NCBI GenBank assembly: GCA_034440615.1 | Contig: JAOTOM010005129.1 | Span: 548,001 to 612,000, forward strand | Length of the DNA: 64,000 nucleotides | Direction of reading: 5' to 3' | Origin: Ashinkailepas kermadecensis | Lineage: Eukaryota; Arthropoda; Thecostraca; Neolepadidae | Shown: in pieces, positions 19,831 to 32,604 of the stretch | Layout: the number at the start of each line of letters is the position of its first letter | How positions within the stretch are numbered: the stretch's first letter is position 1 | The notes under the pieces: model-generated | The model's database searches: none | What the model was told of the DNA's origin: nothing | Seen by the model: only the letters and a program-made list of their open reading frames with translations | Translations under genes and position numbers: made by a program

Positions 19831-20744
19831 GGGAACCTTCTGACGCCAAAGGACACACCCATCGTCTCCCTTTCCACGATAGCGTATTGGCGTCCAATTG
19901 TGGTCAATGCTCCGGATGCAAACATGACCGGCCACTCCTCACCGTCACGTGTCACGTGCACCAGTACGGCCCCCACTCCAACTTCACTGCTGTCCGTGAT
20001 CAGCTTGAGCTTCAGCTTCGGATCATACCTCATGAGCACTTGGCGACCGACCAGCATCTTCGCACGTTGGAGGACTGAGCTGCATGCCCGAAACCACCAC
20101 CACGGCGCGCCTTTCTTCATGAGTACGTACAGCGGCGCGAGTACGGTCAACAGGTCGGACAACAACTCTTGGTAGTAGCTCACTCACCAAAGGATTCCTC
20201 GCAAGGCGCTCACGTCCTTCGGGTCCGGCATGGTCAGCATTGAGCAGACCCTGTCAGACACTGGACTGAGTCCGTCGGGTGATATTCTCCAGCTAAGGTA
20301 GTCGACCTCGCGGAGGCCGAACTCACACTTGGTCTGTTTGAGCTTGATCCCGTGCTACTCCAGACGACTGAGAACCTCCTCCAGTCTTCTCACGAGATCC
20401 GTCTCGTCCGGCCTGGTCACCAGAAGATCGTCCAGGTAAACCACGCAGCCGTCCACTCCGTCCATCAGCTGGTCGATGGCCGACTGAAACACCGATCAGC
20501 AGGTGGCGATCCCGGAAGGCAGTACGTTCATGCGCATGCGGCCTTGGTGCGCCGTGACCGTAGTCATGCCACGTGACTGCTGGTCCACTCCCATCTGGAA
20601 ATATGCGTCTTTAGGATCAATTTGCAGAAGACGCGCCCTTGCAGACAGGCGAATATGTCCTCCTGTGTGGCAGTCGGGTGTACTACCGTTTCCGGCTGTG
20701 AATTTACTGCAAGTCGGTATTCAGCGCACATACACCATACACTG

Positions 20745-20985
20745 CCCTTGGGTACCGGGACCAGTGGTGGATCCCACCCGCAGGCATCTCCAGGTCCCAC
20801 CTTCTCAGGTGCCATCCACTGCCCTTGGGTACCGGGACAAGTGGTGAATCGCACCCGCAGGAATCCCCAGGGCCCACCTTCTCAGGTGCCATCCACTGCG
20901 CTTGGGTACCGGGACCAGTGCTGAATCCCACCCGCAGGCATATCCAGGCCTCACCTTCTCGGGTATGCCTTCCGCAATACACCTA
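20745..20985. repeat. 77 bp triplication inside the Ty3/Gypsy reverse transcriptase
   Basis: GGTACCGGGA recurs at 20751, 20828 and 20905. Each unit re-encodes on the minus strand the fingers block PLVPVPKGS. As 77 is not divisible by three, each copy is in a different frame, so the duplication post-dates loss of function or destroyed it. Confidence 0.9.
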
Positions 20986-21250
20986 TCTAGCTCTGTGTCC
21001 GCCGCCTATCTGAGTGCGTATGGCAGCGGACGAGCCGCCCTATAAACTGGATGTGCGCCGGGTTTCAGCTTGAGGTGAACCTTGATATCCATCCGCGCGA
21101 GCTTGTCGTCGAAAAGGCGTGGGTGCTTGTCCAGCACACTTTCAGACTCAGGTGTTGCCGAAGACTGAGGCTACAGTTGATGGCCTGCCCAGTGCTCAGC
21201 GGGCTGCGCACAATCAGCACCAGAGACGCTATCCGTTCCGCCTGCACGCT

Positions 21251-21433
21251 TCACCTCCACCAACCCCTCCCATCTGGCAGGGATATGAGCCCGTGGATGA
21301 CTTCAGCTGCAGGAACGTTTTTCTTCAGCACCAAGCCGGACAGCCGCGTTTCTTTGCCGACGATCGTCATCGGACTTCCAGCATCGATAACCATCTGGAT
21401 GGGATGGTCGTTTATGTTCAGGGAGGGTGACAA
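21251..21433 (-). pseudogene. Retroelement aspartic protease remnant
   Basis: The minus-strand reading MVIDAGSPMTIVG matches the active-site loop of Ty3/Gypsy proteases, where Asp-Thr/Ser-Gly is expected. Here the triplet is Asp-Ala-Gly (about 21376-21384), so the catalytic Thr/Ser is replaced. It lies between the gag-like and RT segments, as the element order predicts. Confidence 0.6.
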
Positions 21434-22480
21434 TTATTGGCTCGCGACTATCTTGCAGCTGGTGGTCTGCCTGCTGGGACTTCATGGCGTGGACGCTAAA
21501 CGTCTGCGTCCGACGGCTGCATTGGCCTGCGCTTCAGCCGGTGGGTCCACGTGACCCGTGCCGTCTCTTGGGCCCACCCTGAATGGTAGCTGTCGAGGCT
21601 CGCGTGGGCTCTGTTGCACGGCTTACACCATCTCGCCTTCCCGCTCCCGAAGAAGTTGTGGCCCCAGTTCTCGAATTTGCTCATGGATGCTTGCGGCGCT
21701 GCACGCCTCGGCGGACGTTAGTTTGTCCCCCTCTCAGCCGCTTTTATCAGCAGCTTCTCTTGAGCCCACGGGCGCTCCCAGCGACGCAGCGATCCCGCAA
21801 CTGGGCTCCAGTTCAGCCGGCGAAAAACCGCACTTCCGACCCTGGAGTCGAACTCGAGCCGAAAACTGGTCGGGTCTCCGAGTCAGTCATGCTCACGCGG
21901 TGGAAGGCCGTTCGGTCCACCACAGCACTGGTGTAGTGCCAAATGTTCAAGTAGCTTCTGTTTGCATAACTCATAGTGGTTCTCGGCTAGCGCTGTCGGC
22001 CCCGGCAGCGTCTCGTAGATGTCGGCTATATCGGGCCCCAGTAGATGCAGCAGCAATGCCTGCTTCCGTACGCTGTTCCCCATGTCCAGAGCTCCCATTT
22101 AGGTACTTCTCGAACTGACCCAGCCACCTAGTGATGTCATCGCCTGACTGGTATGGCGACCTCCCGGGTATGGCGACCTCTCGCAGGTGGTCGAACCGCG
22201 CCGTGTAGTCACTACCGGCAGCCACCTGGTGGCTGGAACGCAGGGCTGATATTCTCTTTTCGTCGCCTGGTGGCACTGCCTCCCTGCTACTTATGGAGGA
22301 CTCGCCGCCAGAGGCGCTCCTGTTTCACCGGCAGAGGCGTTGAGGTCGCGTCCCAGCGCACCGTCGACCTCATTTGCAGCTCTCTCCGTCCCTCCGGCAG
22401 ATATGAATGATGACTGATTGAACGTTGCGGTCTGATTGAGCTCTGGAGACCACGACTGTCGCAACGTGCCAACCCAATCT

Positions 22481-22912
<432 letters not shown>

Positions 22913-23104
22913 ACGAAAATACCCAGCCTAAGAAGTGAAGTGACAGAAATCCGACGACTGTTTCATTTAGGGGAGCGGTGCTTACCGACCCAGCCGGTCC
23001 TACCCCCTCCCATCCTCAGGTCGTGAAAACTCCTTTTGTGTTTTTCTTTAGTATATCGTATAATACTCTAAGAGGAGACCGAGTCTAGTCATATATATAT
23101 ATGT

Positions 23105-23250
<146 letters not shown>

Positions 23251-23387
23251 GTTGATACATAGTTCATACTCATACCCTAAAGTGTGGCACAGGTCAACAG
23301 TAGGCCTTTCCACGTGAGTGTGATTCGCGTGGCAGTTATGGCTTTTAATCATTTTTTAAATATATTTTTTTTGTCTATCCCCTTCCC

Positions 23388-23625
23388 CAGGGCCGGATTC
23401 AGGACCGGTTGGGGAGGGGAAAATATAGTTTTTTTCCCCGATTTCAGGAAACTTCGGATTTGAACAGCCACCATTTGTAAGGTCTACTGAAGACGATATT
23501 TATCTCATGAAATGTTTTAGATTTCGTGAAAATACCATTTTCGTTGCACAATTTCGTGGGAAAATCGGACTTTTGGGAGTGTAGTAGGGCACGCTCCCTG
23601 TGCAACAACCTTAGATCCGCCAATG
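23388..23625. mobile_element. 238 bp hAT-type MITE
   Basis: The left end CAGGGCCGGATTCAGG and the reverse complement of the right end, CATTGGCGGATCTAAG, agree at 11 of 16 bases. The flanks are CCCTTCCC (23380-23387) and CCCCTCCC (23626-23633), an 8 bp duplication with one mismatch. The ends match the family at 55420-55727 (CAGGGGCGGATCCAGG). No coding content. Confidence 0.65.
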
Positions 23626-24870
23626 CCCCTCCCCACTCCCAGCATCGTCATAGGTGCAATATCATCAGACCATTCTTGCAGGCGGGACGTATAATTTGGT
23701 GACGTGGGAAGGCGGGGTCGGATCTAGGGGAGCGGCATCGGGACCATACCCCTCCCAACCAACAGACCGATTTCGTCCAACATTTTGCACTAAAATGGAA
23801 TGTTCTCGAAATCTATGAAAATATATATAAAGAACATCTTATGATATAAATATTGCCTTAAGGAGACCAGACGAGCGTTAGCTGCTCCAATCTGATTTTT
23901 ATAATTCCCATCCCTTAACACGCGCCCTGGAGGGCCTCTGAGAATTACGCGCACTGGAGGGAGGACGGATTCCGCCCCGCCCCCTAAGATCTCGGCTCCT
24001 AGTAAAGCTGGAGGAACGAAATTCGCAGGTTCGATGGGCACGGTAGTGAACTCTATTGTGTGCATTTTTCGTTACCTTAGGTCAATATCTTCAAGGTCAA
24101 ATGAGGTCAGATTGGCAAAGTTTTCCGGTTTTGCGTGGCTTGGCTTGTCATCGTTATGGATCGCTGTGATTGTATTTAAATGCTCAAAAATGGGCATCAA
24201 TGATGTTTTGGACATTACTAATGATGCAATGCAGATGCTAGACCCAACATTTGACCTCAGGTCACCTATATAGCACCACTTTATCAGGTCAGTTACCTGT
24301 TCCAGTTACCGGAACCGGCCGCCCGCCCGACTGCTCCGTCGGGCAGCTCGGAGCAATCGGCTTCGTGAAGAAGGGAGTGAAGTACATGAATAAAGTATGG
24401 AAACGCAATGACAAACAGTACAAATGACAACCAGTAGTGCATTTATGGCAACATTCCAGTTGATCAAGTTTGGTTCCATTAACCTGTCATGAACTTGACC
24501 TGACCTGACCTTGGTGACCTAACATGACCTTGAAACTATACAGCATATCAATATGCATCAAACAAGTCGCTAGTGTTGCCTAGAACACTTCCCTTTTGTC
24601 AGTATACTGGAAGCGCATCAGCGCCGATTTTTGTGGTCTGGCGCTATAACATTTTTTTAATTTGGCGGCCCCTAACTTGACAAATTTTCGGCCAATTTCC
24701 ATTTTTCTTGCTTTAAACGACGCGCCGTTCATTTCTAAGCAGGTACACCGAAAATCGCGTATATCGACCGGTAAAATCTGCAGTTATTTGCGAAAAACCG
24801 GAGGGGTGGGCGGATTTCGCCCCCCCTCCAGTGCGCGTGTTAAACCATGCTTCCGGATCCGCCCCTGTGG
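23626..24870. other. Unassigned region with inverted hAT-like end fragments
   Basis: The block at about 23910-23985 (TTAACACGCGCCCTGGAGGG ... GGATTCCGCC) reappears in inverted form at about 24805-24870, which ends TCCGGATCCGCCCCTG. Both resemble MITE subterminal sequence of the 55420 family, but borders and target duplications were not resolved. Between them lie GGTCAAATGAGGTCA-type and TGACCTGACC motifs. No gene seen. Confidence 0.4.
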
Positions 24871-26146
24871 GAAAGCACTGAGCCAACCAGAGAAAAGACA
24901 AACTGAAAGGCAACTAGAGAAAGCACCATTCCGGGAACACTTCATAATTTCGCCAGCGAATATTGAGCGGCGTCCAACATGCATGAACGGTGGGCCCCGC
25001 CGGTAAAAGGCCTCATGCAGCATGAACGACCGGATGCTCATTATGCATCCAGAGCCCGTGACCGGAACCGCGCAAAAACTCCCAATTGTTGCGTCAACAT
25101 TGATCACCGGACTGACCCCTCCCGGCTTCGTAACGGTACACGACGAGCTCCCCTGGCAACCTTTGTCTCTTTAGATCCACCTGTTTCAAATGATTCGCCG
25201 GAATAATTTCCGCAGCCCCCCAACAGAGGTACTCGGGCGTTCCAACGAGCAACCTGTCATGAACGATAGACAGGGTGTTGGTGGCCGGTCCCAGTCTCGA
25301 GACCCTGCACCGGCCGACTTTTTACTGGCGTGCATTGCTGCCGGCGTGCCGGCGCCAACATAAGTTCCAGCCAACTGCGGCCAGGTGAGCCTGCCACGTG
25401 CTGCCACCTCGCGCAAGGCATGAGAGTGACTCAGGTGTGCGGGCGCGGGCGGTGCGCGTGTGTGCCGGGCAGTGGCTGTGTCGGCGTCGGGCGGTGGCGA
25501 CAGTGAGCCGGCGAGAGTGGTGGCTGTGGCCGCGGTGCCGGCGGAACATGTGATGAGTGCACGGACGCGAGTGTTCCCCAGCATGCAGCGACGCCGGTGT
25601 TTAGGTGAGTGGCCGGCGCCTGGCCGCCGTCCGGCAGGTGTATGGCGACGCGTGGCGAGCGGCCGCTCGCTCTGTCTCGGCCGGGCCCGAGACGCGCCCG
25701 GCCGGCGCGCGTGAGATAACTGAGCTGGCGTGAGACGCGACCACGCCGCCCGACGTTGCTCTAGACCTGTAGCTAGTCGCGTGGATTCCGTTCCCGGGCT
25801 CCTCCGGAACAGCCGGTCGGCTGGGTGGCTTCGGCGTTTGGTTTCGGCGCTGGTGAATTTCTTCATGCATTCTGGGATTCCGGGGAGAGATTGCAATGGT
25901 ATTTGAATGCTAGGAATGATTTCCGCGCACCAAATATTTCGTACAGCCGAGTGGAGTGGGGAACCATGATGCTCAAGCGGCGCTCTTATGACCGACGATT
26001 ATTTTTCGATTTTGTTTGTAAACGATATAATGGAAAATCTGTTAATACAAAGCCCACAATTCGAATGCTTTCTAGATGCTTCCTTACTTGAGCGAGTGCT
26101 ACACCATCAATATCACTCCGTTGGCTCCGAGGCTTGTCATTCTGTG
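24871..26146. other. Unassigned region, GC-rich 25280-25750
   Basis: The segment 25280-25750 is CpG-rich, but I could not identify an exon with splice sites, a conserved domain or a promoter motif set. It may be a CpG-rich regulatory stretch. The rest has no recognised feature. Confidence 0.35.
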
Positions 26147-26411
26147 CTGGGGAAGATCCAGAAATGTTCATGGGGGATGGGGGGTCACTTGTCTGGAGGG
26201 GCATCACTGCGGAAATCACTGGAATCTGCCTTCGGCTGAAGTCTGTTGGGCGGTAGGGGGAGGGGGACTGAAGCATACCGAAGTGGAGCATTTTTGCTGA
26301 GGGGCGCCCTTGGCGGACAAATATCCGTTGGGCGGGGGAGGGGAGGAGGGTGCATACCAGTCTCCCCGGATGGGTGCTACCTCCCCACAGTGCCCCCTGC
26401 ATCTGCCCCTG
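26147..26411. mobile_element. Probable 265 bp hAT-type MITE
   Basis: The left end CTGGGGAAGATCCAG and the reverse complement of the right end, CAGGGGCAGATGCAG, form an imperfect inverted repeat. Inside are AAATGTTCATGGGGG and repeated GGCG/GGGG stretches like those of the 55420 family. Flanking 8-mers ATTCTGTG and ACTTCGTG match at only five of eight positions, so this is an older or misjudged insertion. Confidence 0.45.
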
Positions 26412-26499
26412 ACTTCGTGTTCCCCAATCGAGGTTAGCTCTCATGACCTCTGACATCGGCATCAGTTGCGAGGAATTATCAGCCGTCGCAAGCATGACA

Positions 26500-26880
26500 G
26501 GTCTAGCTCAACCCCTCAGAATCGATCTGGTCCCAAACGGACCGATTCTTGGGAAGGGAACGAACTGATTCCAGGGACGGGAATGGACCGATCCCAAGGG
26601 ATGGGCCGGGCCGATCCTCAGCGCAGGGGTCGGTCTGTTACCACCCGAGGTCGATCTGTTACCACCCGGTCTGTTTCCATCACAGAGACCGGTCCATTTC
26701 CACCCAAAAAGTCGGTCTATTCTCGACCCAGGAACCGGTGTGCTCTCACCTAAGAGACGCGTCTGTGTTTGTCAGAGACTCACCTCAGGGGCTGGTATAT
26801 TCCTGACCCAAGGGATCGGTCGTCCCGCCGCTGGAATCAGTGTGTTCCTACGCAGAGTATTGAAATCGATTTACTCCGGC
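26500..26880. repeat. Degenerate repeat of about 30 bp
   Basis: Motifs such as CGATCC, GGTCGGTCTGTTACCACCC, GACCGGTCC and TCGACCCA recur every 25-35 bases with heavy divergence. It is an old decayed minisatellite. Confidence 0.6.
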
Positions 26881-28465
26881 CGCCAGGGGCTGTACAAACG
26901 TATTGCCAGTCGTGTGACGGCTGTCACAACACAATGAACCCACCAACCGCACAGTCCAGACCCGCTCTGATCTGGTGACATTAGCAGCTGAGACTGTTCA
27001 GATGGTGGAACGGTCGGATTTGCCAGCGTGCCCACCTGATGTGCTCGGCCGTGCCTCGCCTCTGTACCGGTTACTATAGAGAGCTGGCGTCTTCGACCCC
27101 GGCATAGGTTCCGCTGAGTGGTGACGGGTTCAATTTCCAGCATACCCCGTCCGGCGGGCCTGGTGCAGCCCATCACCCGGGCCACGGCTTGGTACACGAT
27201 CAGAGGCTCGTCAGGTTGGTGTAGTATCAACTCGTCCAGAGTGGTCCGCTGAACCACTTGGGTAGTTACTGGCGTTGGAGACTTGGAGCGCCATGATGAC
27301 GTAACTGCATTTTGACACTATGGAATGGGTCGATGTCCGTTAGTTAGGTGCGGCGCTAGCTTCAGCTGGCGTGACTTAGCCTGACCTGACCTGGCCGTGG
27401 TGTGGCGCTCGACCACGGTGTGTGAGTTAGACTCAGTGCGGACTAAGCGGGTTAACCCGACCTGACCCGACATGACCTGATCCGCGGCCTGTGATTGGGC
27501 CCGGTGTGGGGCTAACCTCACCTGACCTGACGCGGCCCGCGGCCGGTGAGTTTGATCCAGTACGGGGTTAACCTCACCTGACCTGGTGCGCGACCTGTGA
27601 GCCAGACACAACTCAGACCTGACCGGCCGTCTGTGCCGCGGCGGCCGGCCGGCGTCGCAGTCTCCCGCCGTGGGTGACGTCACGGCGCCGTGAGTCAGCG
27701 GTCGCGGCGCGCCGGACGGCAGCCGGAAGCGGCCGCGTGACGCGTGAACCGGCGCCGCCGCTCGGTGTGTCGCGCGTCCTGTGCTGCGGCGCACCGCGCG
27801 CTGCACCGAAACCACCGAAACCGCCGACACCGCCGACACCGCCGGCCGGCCGGCCGCCGCTGGGCCTCGCCGACTCGTATCGGTCTGGGACCGCTCGTGA
27901 CTCACAGGCGTCGTGACTCTGGCTCACGACTCGCGGGCCGGCTCGCGCCACTGCAGCGAGAGAAGGGATAATGGTGGGAGAGAGGCTGCAGGGTGCTCGG
28001 CTTCGTTGTGAAGAACGCCCAGACTGTTCGGTTAGGGCAGAGTTGGTGACGTCGTTGGGGAAATGGTTGCGGAGCTCTGTCTGCTGCAGCTGCTGAGGGC
28101 TCGCAATGCTCGTCAATCGTGTGGAGCGCTTGCAGCGGCGCGGCCAGGGTTTTCTTAAAGGGGAGCCAGACCAATGATGTCTGGAGGAAAGAGACCGTTG
28201 TCGGCGCGAGAAGCGCTCCGACAATTTGTGGTTTTGCGTGGTTAAAATTTATAAATTTCTTCGCTTGATCTAGTGTGTTTTTGGTTGCTAAGGGGAAGCC
28301 GACCTCCCGTCCCCCTTGACTGCGCCTCTGATCGTTTGCAGATGGTCAAAGCAAAAAGCAAAAATAACGCTTTTAGATATCAACACGAAAAAGTGACGTA
28401 AAAAACAATTGTCCTCACGGGTGGGTCTCCACCCAAATTCAAGAATTTCACGGCACTGTTTGCGG
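26881..28465. other. Unassigned region, with CCTGACCTGA-rich and GC-rich parts
   Basis: From about 27360 to 27610 the sequence is rich in ACCTGACCTGA motifs. From 27610 to 27930 it is very GC- and CpG-rich. Open frames in the GC-rich part lack splice sites and recognisable domains. No gene called. Confidence 0.4.
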
Positions 28466-28469
28466 CAGG

Positions 28470-29795
28470 TGACGTTTAGCAGGTGACTTGTGGTATGTCC
28501 CGTGTGGTATGTCCCGTGCGGCATGTCCCGTGCGACAGGTGACGTGTAGCATGTCCCGTGCGGCAGGTGACTTGTAGCATGTCCCATGCGGCATGTCCCG
28601 TGCTACATGTCCCGTGCGGAAGGTGACGTGCGGCATGTCCCGTGCGACAGGTGACTTGTGGTATGTCCCGTGCGGCATGTCCCGTGCGACAGGTGACGTG
28701 TAGCATGTCCCGTGCGGCAGGTGACTTGTAGCATGTCCCATGCGGCATGTCCCGTGCTACATGTCCCGTGCGGAAGGTGACGTGCGGCATGTCCCGTGCG
28801 ACAGGTGACGTGCGGCATGTCCCGTGCGACAGGTGACTTGTAGCATGTCCCATGCGGCATGTCCCGTGCGGCATGTCCCGTGCGACAGGTGACGTGTAGC
28901 ATGTCCCGTGCGACAGGTGACGTGCGGCATGTCCCGTGCGACAGGTGACTTGTAGCATGTCCCATGCGACATGTCCCGTGCTACATGTCCCGTGCGGAAG
29001 GTGACGTGCGGCATGTCCCGTGCGACAGGTGACTTGTGGCATGTCCCGTGCGACAGGTGATGTGCGGCATGTCCCGTGCGACAGGTGACTTGTGGTATGT
29101 CCCGTGCGGCATGTCCCGTGCGACAGGTGACTTGTAGCATGTCCCATGCGGCATGTCCCGTGCGGAAGGTGACGTGCGGCATGTCCCGTGCGACAGGTGA
29201 CGTGTAGCATGTCCCGTGCGGCAGGTGACTTGTAGCATGTCCCATGCGGCATGTCCCGTGCTACATGTCCCGTGCGGAAGGTGACGTGCGGCATGTCCCG
29301 TGCGACAGGTGACTTGTAGCATGTCCCATGCGGCATGTCCCGTGCGGAAGGTGACGTGCGGCATGTCCCGTGCGACAGGTGACGTGCGGCATGTCCCGTG
29401 CGACAGGTGACTTGTAGCATGTCCCATGCGGCATGTCCCGTGCTACATGTCCCGTGCGGAAGGTGACGTGCGGCATGTCCCGTGCGACAGGTGACGTGCG
29501 GCATGTCCCGTGCGACAGGTGACTTGTAGCATGTCCCATGCGGCATGTCCCGTGCGGAAGGTGACGTGCGGCATGTCCCGTGCGACAGGTGACGTGCGGC
29601 ATGTCCCGTGCGACAGGTGACGTGCGGCATGTCCCGTGCGACAGGTGACGTGCGGCATGTCCCGTGCGACAGGTGACTTGTGGCATGTCCCGTGCGACAG
29701 GTGATGTGCGGCATGTCCCGTGCGACAGATGAAGGCGGCATGTCCCGTGCGACAGGTGACGTGCGGCACGTCCCATGCGGCAGGTGACATGTAGC
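28470..29795. repeat. Satellite-like array of 14 bp monomers, about 95 copies
   Basis: Two related 14-mers alternate: type A, CGGCATGTCCCGTG (variants TAGC..., CTAC..., ...CCATG), and type B, CGACAGGTGACGTG (variants CGGAAGG, CTTG). Runs of AB dimers (28 bp) are mixed with larger blocks in a fixed order (TAGCATGTCCCATG, CGGCATGTCCCGTG, CTACATGTCCCGTG, CGGAAGGTGACGTG), a higher-order structure. All three minus-strand frames stay open, giving a spurious 477-residue reading. Confidence 0.97.
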
Positions 29796-30880
29796 AGTTG
29801 GTCCGCGATAGGTCCTGCCCCCTAGTCTGCGGCTGTGATTAGTGTTGTGCCTGCGCCGGTCCCCCATGGTCGAAATCGATCCGACTCTTGTCACAGGTCC
29901 GCAGTCCACCCTACGTGATCGATTACGGTTTCAGTTTCAGAGCGGTTGCTGCCACGCTGGTTGTGCCACCCCCTCCTCGCCCTCGTGCCTCCTCCACTCG
30001 CACAGACACACACTGCACACCGAACGCACGTATGTCGCCACATTTGAACGTACGTATGTCGCCAGCACGCACGTATGTCGCCAGATTGTTTTTTTTTACC
30101 GGCGGATGGAAACTGTCCCCGAAGGCAGGTGTCCCTGTGACGCTGCGAACGCGCCGCACGCCGCCTGGCCACCGCTTCCTTGCAGGTGTTGAGGAAAGGG
30201 AGTACTGCACGGGCATCGGTCGTGCGGGGGCAGATAAATACCCGGTACTCGGCTGGTGCTGCCAGATTTTACAGAGCGATAACCTGCAGACTGACTTGTA
30301 ATGCATATTTATTGCATATAGGATAGTGTCATTATGTCTTCTGCTCAATTATGATCACACTGGTAATTATCAACCTATTTTAAGGCCTCGTGCATTAAAT
30401 AAACACGAATTGATAATAAACCGCTTTTGATAACTTGCTTCCTGCATTGGCATGTATTTGCCGCCAACAATATCATTCATGGGTACAAAGCTTCTTAAGC
30501 TGCATAAGAGCGATCGACAAGCATGCTTCGCAAATCAGAGGTGATCCTACAGTTCTATGGGATGCAAAATACAATGCATGGCCCTGACTCCGATCTCATT
30601 CGTAGTAGTTCTATCAGTTCGGCTGGCGAACAAGTTTGCCTGAGGCGCATACGAAGCCCATGCTGACGGAGATATGCTTGCGCGGTCTGGAAAAACTTCC
30701 TCCCGGCCACACAATGGTGTCAACCTTCACCCCAACACCACCGGTTCCCTGGCCGGATGTCGGGCAGGTGCGCGAAGTGGGGGGATGGGGTCGTGACCCC
30801 GGGGGTGCTGCGAGGGCCACAGACGTGGCGTCCGACCGGTTCCCACGCGAGTACACCTGGAACGGCGGCGGCCGGTGTCC
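29796..30880. other. Unassigned region
   Basis: Includes three to four CGTATGTCGCCA motifs at about 30027-30080. No exon, RNA gene or transposon end recognised. Confidence 0.45.
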
Positions 30881-30885
30881 AGCGT

Positions 30886-31395
<510 letters not shown>

Positions 31396-31659
31396 AGAGG
31401 GAGACGCAGACACAGGGTAGACAGACAGACAAAAGAGATAAAATGTAGAGAGAGGTATATCATTGGAGCCGAAGAGGGAAGTTCAATACACGGCAAAGAT
31501 GAGGAAGGCCCCATGATGAGGGCGTAACCCCAACGTGATAAAGGCGCGGCTCTCATGATGACTGAACATGGTGTGACCATCCGCTTGATGGGCGCTACAT
31601 AACCAGTAGCAGTTGATGCGCCCTGAGCCCAAATAATCAATCAAATCAATGACCATCCG

Positions 31660-32345
31660 CTTGTACCAGCATGCTGCAGTGAGACGACTGCACATACTGG
31701 CATACTGCAGCGGGTCACCTGCATGCCGGCATACTGCAGCAGATCGCCTTTGTATGCCGGCCTGCCGCAACGGGGAAACTACACTACCGGCATGCTGCAG
31801 CATGCCACCTATATCTTGCAGCATGCAGCAGCGGGCCACCTGTATATCCCCCGGCATGCTGAAACAGGCCACCTGTATGTCCCCCGACATGCTGCAGCGG
31901 GCCACCTGTGTATTCCCCGGCATGCTGCGCTGCAGCAGGCCACCTGTGTATTCCCCGGCATGCTGCGCTGCAGCAGGCCACCTGTATATGCCCCGGCATG
32001 CTGCAGCGGACCACATCCCCCGGCATGCTGCAGCAGGCCACCTGAATATCCCCCGGCATGCTGCAACGGGTCACCTGTATATCCCCGGCATGCTGCAGCG
32101 GACCACATCCCCCGGCATGCTGCAGCAGGCCACCTGTATATCCCCCGCATGCTGTAGCGGGTCACCTGTATATCCCCCGGCATGCTGCAGCGGACCACAT
32201 CCCCGGCATGCTGCAGCAGTCCACTTGTATACCCCCGGCATGCTGCAGCGGACCACATCCCCCGGCATGCTGCAACAGGCCACCTGTATATCCCCCGGCA
32301 TGCTGCAGCGGGTCACCTGTATATCTCGGCATACTGTAACCAGGG
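31660..32345. repeat. 33 bp minisatellite, about 20 copies
   Basis: The unit contains CGGCATGCTGCAGCGGGCC and ACCTGTATATCCCC. Shorter 27 bp copies (GGACCACATCCCC) are interspersed. The palindromes GCATGC and CTGCAG occur in most units. Multiples of three keep frames open on both strands without any real protein. Confidence 0.96.
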
Positions 32346-32399
32346 TCGGATACGGAGAGGCCGGGGATATGTGACCCGCATGGAAAAATGGCGTCAGGT

Positions 32400-32478
32400 G
32401 CGCCCCCGCCGCTCGCCGGATTTTCCCGCCGAAATCGCCCCTCCAAGGAAGTGCTCCACTCCCCATGGGAATGTCTGG
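32400..32478. mobile_element. Solo right end of a CAGGGGCGGATCCAG-family MITE
   Basis: The end reads CCATGGGAATGTCTGGATCCGC then CCCTG, the inverted form of the 55420 element end. GCGCCCCCGCCGCTCGCCGG upstream resembles its subterminal part. The left end was not found, perhaps overwritten by the minisatellite. Confidence 0.45.
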
Positions 32479-32604
32479 ATCCGCCCCTGGATGTACCTGG
32501 CTCTGCTGGGACATGCACTCCGCTGCGCCGGCATGTTTTTCATCATGGTTTTCGTCTGTCAGGAGCATGTGCAGGGCAGGGATATGGTTTTATCTCGCAG
32601 AACT

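Larger units (their letters stand above)
19831..22480 (-). mobile_element. Dead Ty3/Gypsy-type LTR retrotransposon body (gag, protease, RT, partial RNase H)
   Basis: On the minus strand the order is: gag-like segment (about 22470-21880), protease-like segment (about 21433-21251), reverse transcriptase (about 20850-20180) with YLDDLL at 20427-20438, and RNase H beginning (ITDSSEVGVGAVLVH, about 20003-19960; then FASGAL and VERETMGVSFGVRRF). The order gag-PR-RT-RH and the LAPLYVLMKKG block before RNase H are typical of Ty3/Gypsy. The rest of RNase H, the integrase and recognisable LTRs are absent. In-frame stops, an internal 77 bp triplication and an altered protease motif show it cannot be active. 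Confidence 0.88.

Noticed and set aside
25186..25896. 236-residue minus-strand reading in a GC-rich block
   Set aside because: Arg/Ala/Pro composition expected of GC-rich non-coding DNA; no domain, no splice support.
28470..29795. CRISPR-like regular repeat array
   Set aside because: No unique spacers, animal genome context, monomers contiguous.
28476..29909. 477-residue minus-strand reading rich in His/Arg/Thr/Gly
   Set aside because: It is the 14 bp monomer array read through; all three frames are open with rotated peptides, so openness is a property of the repeat.
31649..32374. Cys/Pro/His-rich readings on both strands, silk- or chorion-like at first sight
   Set aside because: A 33 bp minisatellite with 27 bp variants; no start, splice or polyadenylation context and both strands open.
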